In this document: positions 57,869 through 64,000 of the stretch, one piece after another
Numbering within the stretch: the first letter of the stretch is position 1
Layout: the number at the start of each line of letters is the position of its first letter
Source: Anthoceros angustus
Taxonomy: Eukaryota > Streptophyta > Anthocerotopsida > Anthocerotales > Anthocerotaceae
Length of the DNA stretch: 64,000 nucleotides
NCBI GenBank assembly: GCA_010909165.1
Contig: VJWM01000117.1
Coordinates: 310,001 to 374,000, forward strand
Reading direction: 5' to 3'
Notes under the pieces: generated by a model
Database searches by the model: none
What the model saw: only the letters and a program-made list of their open reading frames with translations
Told to the model about the DNA's origin: nothing
Translations under genes and position numbers: made by a program

Positions 57869-57959
57869 GGACACACGAGAAATGGAATGCTACTACCAAA
57901 TGCAAGCGATTCTAAACCCCAAAATGAACATGATCCTCACACAAATCCACACATTCAAC

Positions 57960-58510
57960 TCACACAAACTCACGGCCCACACAACTCGCACAAACCCACA
58001 CGGCTCTCACATAATCAGCGCCACAGGCTCTCACGCTCATAGGCTCGCCCGCTCACAGCTCACAAGCTCGCGCTCACAAGCTCACAAGCTCTCGCTCCTG
58101 CCTCACAAGCTCGCCGCTCACAAGCTCACGCTCACAAGCTCGCTCTCTCACAAGCTCATAGGCTTTCACAGCTCACGCTCGCTCTCCTCACAGGCTCACA
58201 GACTCTCCCTCTCACAAGCTCAAGGCTCAATTTTCAAGGCTCACGGGCTCCTGGCTCACAAGCTCTCACAGGTGCTCATAGGCTCTCACACTGCTCACAG
58301 GCTCGCACACACTCTTGCAGGCTCGCATAGAAACTCACACACACACACTCACACACACACACACAAATAAACACACAAACATAGAAGCCATTCCCCAGAC
58401 ACACAGACTCCCACAAACAAACATGGGGGCCATTCCCCCAGACACACACACTCACAAACATTGGGGCCATTCCCCCAGACACACAAAGGGGACATTCCCC
58501 ACAAAAAGCC
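57960..58510. repeat. CTCACAAGCT-type low-complexity tract and CA microsatellite (unit I)
   Basis: CTCACAAGCTC-like decamers repeat from 58000 to 58330, then (CA)n at 58333-58380 and three GGGGCCATTCCC-type repeats to 58500. The same tract occurs in unit II at 62040-62590 with many small indels. Confidence 0.85.
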
Positions 58511-60881
58511 AGTATCAGTATCAATTTCTAAGAGTTTCTAAGGAGCAACTAAAAGAAAGCACCAAACTAGTATTCCTCGCTCCTTGATCTCTTCAAATTG
58601 GACTTCGAAGTTGAAGCCTCATTTCCCTTCCTCTTCATGCTCTTCACCCTTGATGACTTGAGCTCTTTGGCGTAGTCCGACCTAGCTTCACGGCGTTGAG
58701 CTTCAAGTTCCGTCGTTTCGATGAGAGGCCATGAGATTGAAAAACTTTTCCCTGCATTTAGAGAGGGATACCTCAACCTCTTCAAATTCTTCCACCTCTT
58801 CCATGAGATGGAGTGGTTCAACTTCAACAAGTACTTCATGGCTTCGTTCCACACCGGTCGACCACACTTGGGAGGTTAAGGCTTCCCCCACCGAGGCGGA
58901 GGCCACAGGTGCAAGAATCGAATATGTTACCAAGAAGCCGTGTTACAACAAATGACTTGAAAGATCTTCTATAAGAACTACGGAGGAGAAAGATCCTCAC
59001 TTAACCCGGGCTTCAATCTAGGCACCAAATTGTCCAAAAACCAGCCGTCATCATCCACTTGCGCTCCAATGCCGATTTCGGCTCCTATGGCAAATCCAAA
59101 AACGAGTTAAAATAGGACAATCAAAACTTGCAAAGACATCAAATCAAAATCTTACCATCCAAATCATCATCTTTGTAACCAGCATCCTTGAGGTCCACAC
59201 AATTGTTTGGCACCTATTCTCGGGGTTGGAGCCAAAGCGCTCGGATGAGGAAGATTGGGGCCGTCAATATGTTTCAAGTTTTATTATCATAATATCTTTA
59301 ATATTATAGCTAGATGTGTGATAAAACCACTTCATTTAGTACTCGCGATATATATGTCGGATTCTTTCTACTACATGATATGGTAGTGTGGAAAGAAACC
59401 CCAAAGGTTATCGTGAAGGATTGAAGAGCTAGTGGATCAATTTCAATTTCTTACCACTCTTACAATCTTGTAACAAGGAACATAAACGGACCTAACTTAT
59501 AACGATGGGATAGGATGATGAGGAGACATTATCATCATTGACATTGCACATGGTAATGCTAGTGAAACTTTGAGGGTGCGACCTAGCTAGCTTACTCCCC
59601 TTTCTTCCAACATTGCATTGTTCTTTGTTCGAGGTGTTTGGTATTCAATAAATGTTGCACCATGTGCACATCTATCACACTAAGCTTGCTCATCCCACCA
59701 AAGTTATCCAAGGAACATCATCAATTGATAGAGTCTAACGGGCCCTCTTCTCTCTATGTTGTGCACATTTTTCTAGGAAATGATCACTAACTCGAGCGCT
59801 CCATGTTCGCTTTGTTCTATTGTTTTCTAGATAAGAACTTCTAGCTACAATGAAGGACAATATCGTCTACATTAAAACTTCATGCGAAGGTAATGTGAAT
59901 TAGAACTTCCTGCAATTAAGTCAAAGGTGTTTAGATTAGAACAATTCATGTAATGAGGACAATATTCCATTACAACTTCTTGTAATTCAAATATAGTCAA
60001 GGAATACTTCTATTAAGTTAGAACTTTATGCACTCATGGCTACAACTTGTGGATTATAACTCCTTGCAATACTTCCAAAGGCATTGTCTAAGGCGGAACT
60101 TCTTGAAATCATGGACTATATCATGAATGACATGTATCATGAATCGCCTCAATTTGTTGATATGCTTATGAAGCACGTGCATAGCATTTACATCGAGGTA
60201 GTGTTGCAATCCGAGTGTTTAGAGTTTTTGTCTCAAGCTTTCACATGATTTCCTTAGGCTTAGCCATCCTATGTTATGATGTGCAATTGAGCCTAGATCA
60301 TCTTGGCAATTTTGCAAGTCACAGAAAGAAACATTTCCCTCTTTGGCTCGGCTCGAGAGTGGTGATCACCATAGCTTTTGCAACTGTTTCTGGAATCATG
60401 CATGTCATGACTCGTTGTATAAATATTTCACGTGCACAACCTTGATCGTATAGTTTTAAATTTTAAAAATTAAAATATCAATTAAAAACTTTATATTTCA
60501 TTCTTATAACATTCGATTGAAAAAAATTATATTCAATTCTTTGCCTAGCTTAAACTTTAGGGTTGCTTTTCTTCGAGTATTAATGTGCATGCCAATGAGC
60601 ATGGCATACAGGGTGCCTTGGAATGAAGCCCCACATTTACTCCGTAGCAACCAATAGCGTTTGCAGTGTGCTGCAAGTGGAGGACGGTCGTCCCGCGAAT
60701 GTGTCACAGCGGATTGATGCAAGCTTCAGCCGTGAAGGACAAAGTCGGGCCGCCACTATGATGGACACTGCGCTTAGCCAGCTGATCTCAGGCCAGAGGG
60801 TCGTGGCAGCATAGATGGTAGCTGCAAGCACGAGGGCAGCTAGCTAGAAGACTAGGTCAGTTAGAGTGAGTGACTAACCTA

Positions 60882-61970
60882 CACTACAAGAAAATGAGGG
60901 TTTTTACAACGGTTTTTACAACGGGTGTTACAACGCGGCGTTGTAAAACGGCGCAACAACGCCGTTGTAAACCGAGAGCTTGATGACGTTGTAAAATTGC
61001 TGACATGGCCGCCCAGCATTAAAGTGGTGATGTGGCGCCATCACCGCCACCGCCACATCACCAAGTGATGACATGGCATGTTGCCACATGGCCTTCATTG
61101 CCACATCATCGTGTGATGACGCGTGGCATAATTTGATGACATGGCTCATTGCCACATCACCATGTGATGTGGTGCCATTTTACAAAACCATCTACAACAT
61201 CCCAATTGCAAAAGCAATTACAACATCTAAGTTTTGAGACGTTGGTGGGTACAACGCGCTTTACAACGACTGCTTTACAAAACCATCTACAACATCCCAA
61301 TTGCAAAAGCAATTACAACATCTAAGTTTTGAGACGTGTGGGTACAACGCGCTTTACAACGACTGCTTTACAAAACCATCTACAACATCCCAATTGCAAA
61401 AGCAATTACAACATCTAAGTTTTGAGACGTCTTGTGGGTACAACGCTTTACAACGACTGCTTTACAAAACCATCTACATCCCAATTGCAAAAGCAATTAC
61501 AACATCTAAGTTTTGAGAGCGTCCTGGTACAACGCGCTTTACAACGACTGCTTTACAAAACCATCTACAACATCCCAATTGCAAAAGCAATTACAACATC
61601 TAAGTTTTGAGACGCTGTGGGTACAACGCGCTTTACAACGACTGCTTTACAAAACCATCTACAACATCCCAATTGCAAAAGCAATTACAACATCTAAGTT
61701 TTGAGACGTCTGTGGGTACAACGCGCTTTACAACGACTATTTTACAAAACCATCTACAACATCCCAATTGCAAAAGCAATTACAACATTTAAATTACAAC
61801 GCCTTTTAAGTAATATATATATATATATAAAGACTTTTAAACAAAAATAAATATTATTAATAACACAAATATCTATTTTCAGCTTCTTTAAATGGGGCAT
61901 ATTTACAACAAGTGTTTTACAACGCCCTTTGTTGTAAATTTTGTATCTTGCACCTTGTTGTGCATTAGTG
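60882..61970. mobile_element. CACTA-type non-autonomous DNA transposon, copy in unit II
   Basis: Same start (CACTACAAGAAAATGAGGG at 60882) and same proposed end (TAGTG at 61966-61970) as the unit I copy, both spanning 1,089 bp. It was carried along by the 4.1-kb duplication rather than inserted independently, because the flanks are the same. Confidence 0.65.
61179..61790. repeat. Seven-unit array of about 92 bp inside the CACTA element (unit II)
   Basis: Register and most spacers match the unit I array (57078-57690), but every unit here reads CTAAGTTTTGAG with four T where unit I has three. Confidence 0.93.
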
Positions 61971-62419
61971 GGACACGAGAAATGGAATGCTACTACCAAA
62001 TGCAAGCGATTCTAAACCCCAAAATGAACACAGATCCTCACACAAATCCACACATTCAACTCACACAACTCACAACGGCCCACAAAACTCGCAAACCCAC
62101 ACTCTCACATAATCAGCCACAGCTCACGCTCATAGGCTCAGCCCACTGCTCGCCACAAGCTCACAAGCTCACCACAGCTCACAAGCCTCCACGCTCTCAC
62201 AAGCTCGCCTCACAAGCTCACAAGCTATCGCCTCGCCTCACAAGCTCAGGCTTTCACAGCTCACGGCTCGCCTCACAGTTCTGTGCTCGGCTCACTCTCC
62301 CTCTCACAAGCTCAAGGCTCAATTTTCAAGGCTCTGTGCCCGGCTCACAAGCTCTCTGTGTGCTCATAGGCTCACACGCTCACAAGGCTCGCACACACTC
62401 TTGCAGGCTCGCATAGAAA

Positions 62420-62453
<34 letters not shown>

Positions 62454-63360
62454 TAAACACACAAACATAGAAGCCATTCCCACACACAGACTACAACAAA
62501 CATGGGGGCCATTCCCCTGCACACACACTCACAAACATTGGGGCCATTCCCCTAGACACACACAAAGGGGACATTCCCCACAAAAAGCCAGTATCATTAT
62601 CAATTTCTAAGAGTTTCTAAGGAGCAACTAAAAGAAAGCACCAAACCAGTATTCCTCGCTCCTTGATCTCTTCAAATTACACTTCGAAGTTGAAGCCTCA
62701 TTTCCCTTCCTCTTCATGCTCTTCACCCTTGATGACTTGAGCTCTTTGGCGTAGTCCGACCTAGCTTCACAAAGAAGGCGTTGAGCTTCAAGTTCTGCCC
62801 GTCTGAGAGGCCATGAGATTGAAAAACTTTTCCGCATTTAGAGGGATACCTCAACCTCTTCAAATTCTTCCACCTCTTCCATGAGATGGAGTGGTTCAAC
62901 TTCAACAAGTACTTCATCGTGGCTTGCCACCACCACACTTGGGAGGTTAAGGCTTCCCACCCGAGGCGGAGGCCACACCCCGATTCTGCAAGAATCGAAT
63001 ATGTTACCAAGAAGCCGTGTTACAACAAATGACTTGAAAGATCTTCTATAAGAACTGAGGAGAAAGATCCTCACTTAACCCGGGCTTCAATCTAGGCACC
63101 AAATTGTCCAAAAACCAGCCATTATCATCCACTTGCTTGCGCTCAATGCCGATTATACGGCTCCTATGGCAAATCCAAAAAGAGTTAAAATAGGACAATC
63201 AAAACTTGCAAAGACATCAAATCAAAATCTTACCATCCAAATCATCATCTTTGTAACCAGCATCCTTGAGGTCCCCGCCACAATTGTTTGGCACCTATTC
63301 TGGTTGGAGCCAAACGCCGGATGAGGAAGATTGGCCCAATATGTTTCAAGTTTTATTATC

Positions 63361-64000
63361 CAATTTCCGGCCTTCTTGCCACTCTCTCTCTTGCTGTAGG
63401 ACGCCTACCAAAGAGTTGGTAAAACCGATTTGTAACTTCACAAACCCACCATTACCAAAGTGGGCATACGGGCATCCGAGTTCAACTTCCTCAACATTGC
63501 TATGCGTTTTGTGACATCTCCATCCCCTTGGCTTTTCATTCTCCACAATGCGATCCCATCGGTCACCGAGATATCACGAGGCTTATACTTAGGTGGATGA
63601 TTACCCTCAAGAAATTGTCTTGCGATCTTGCAAGATTGTTCTTCCAATTGCGCAACATGGTGTTGAACATTTGGTCACACACATGAGCCATGCTCCAAAT
63701 CCCACCAACATCTCTTGAATGGCCTCCACAATTGCTTGTGTCTCTAGTTTCTCTCCGGTTGCCAATCAATGGATCCATGAAGTGCCGCATTACCCACCTC
63801 AACCGAAATTGGAGCACTTCATATTGTATGAATCTTCTTTAATCCAACCTGACACATGAGAAGGAAAACATCAGAATATGCTTGTACATGCCGTGCAGGC
63901 ATGTGGCCTGTAAGTGGCATGTATAGGCCACATGCTTGTACAGGCACATGCCTGTACAGGCATGTGGCATGTACATCCTTGTACAGGTTAGCCAAGCAGG
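63361..64000. other. Right edge: unassigned minus-strand ORF and palindromic repeats
   Basis: Minus-strand frames at 63817-63563 and 63647-63438 overlap and may be one disrupted reading (QSCKIARQFLEGNHPPKYKP, then ALWRMKSQGDGDVTKRIAM). I recognise no family. From 63860 the sequence is a run of CTTGTACAGGCATG-like repeats including a 22-bp perfect palindrome at 63945-63966 (CACATGCCTGTACAGGC...). The window ends inside it. Confidence 0.5.

Larger units (their letters stand above)
55185..59278. repeat. 4.1-kb tandem duplication, unit I
   Basis: Starts TTTTATTATCATAATATC and is followed directly by unit II at 59279. Contents: block-2 sequence, a CACTA-type element (56780-57868), a CTCACAAGCT-rich low-complexity tract with CA repeats (57960-58500), and a minus-strand ORF of 95 codons (58854-58567, KSSRVKSMKRKGNEASTSKS) of no recognised family. 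Confidence 0.93.
59279..63350. repeat. 4.1-kb tandem duplication, unit II
   Basis: Collinear with unit I over its full length, including the CACTA-type element, the array, the low-complexity tract and the short minus-strand ORF (62837-62628). After it the sequence TTTTATTATC recurs at 63351-63360 and continues into CAATTTCCGG, the original right flank. Confidence 0.93.

Overview
The window is nuclear DNA of a seed-free land plant. An intact axonemal inner-arm dynein heavy chain (DNAH1 type) implies flagellated sperm. Plant-specific MTV1, PLS-class PPR and OSB-type PDF sequences place it in land plants. Introns are short (79 to about 300 nt in the dynein), which is most like a compact-genome lycophyte such as Selaginella; I cannot assign a species.

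Layout. Positions 1-26,000 are gene dense: the 5' end of a peroxisomal-type enoyl-CoA hydratase (minus, runs off the left edge); a complete 53-exon DNAH1-like dynein (plus); a single-exon glycosyltransferase-like gene (minus); a cytosolic endo-beta-N-acetylglucosaminidase (ENGase, GH85, 11 exons, minus); and TRAPPC2/sedlin (plus, 5 exons, one of them flanked by an AT-AC U12-type intron). ENGase and TRAPPC2 are head to head with 117 bp between start codons. Positions 26,000-28,700 are AT-rich with several small tandem repeats. The single-exon MTV1/tepsin-like ENTH gene lies at 29,214-31,463, followed by a 1.5-kb tandem duplication that begins in its 3' flank.

Positions 34,700-45,000 are a PPR cluster: a PPR pseudogene split by a broken SWIM/Mutator-like transposase-type gene, an 881-codon PLS PPR gene (minus), and head to head with it a 1,336-codon PPR ORF (plus) built of very uniform PLS triplets. 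The N-terminal part of that long ORF carries an OSB-type PDF motif, an arrangement I do not know from elsewhere.

Positions 45,000-64,000 are repeats: two copies of a 3.5-4.5 kb block that carries a decayed PLATZ-like zinc-finger gene, a TRIM-like insertion, CACTA-type elements with internal arrays of about 92 bp, and a 4.1-kb tandem duplication.

Exon boundaries were chosen by hand from splice signals, reading-frame continuity and remembered family sequences. No searches were run. The genes do not form one pathway: dynein serves sperm motility, MTV1 and TRAPPC2 serve membrane traffic, ENGase processes free N-glycans, and the PPR proteins are presumed organelle RNA factors.
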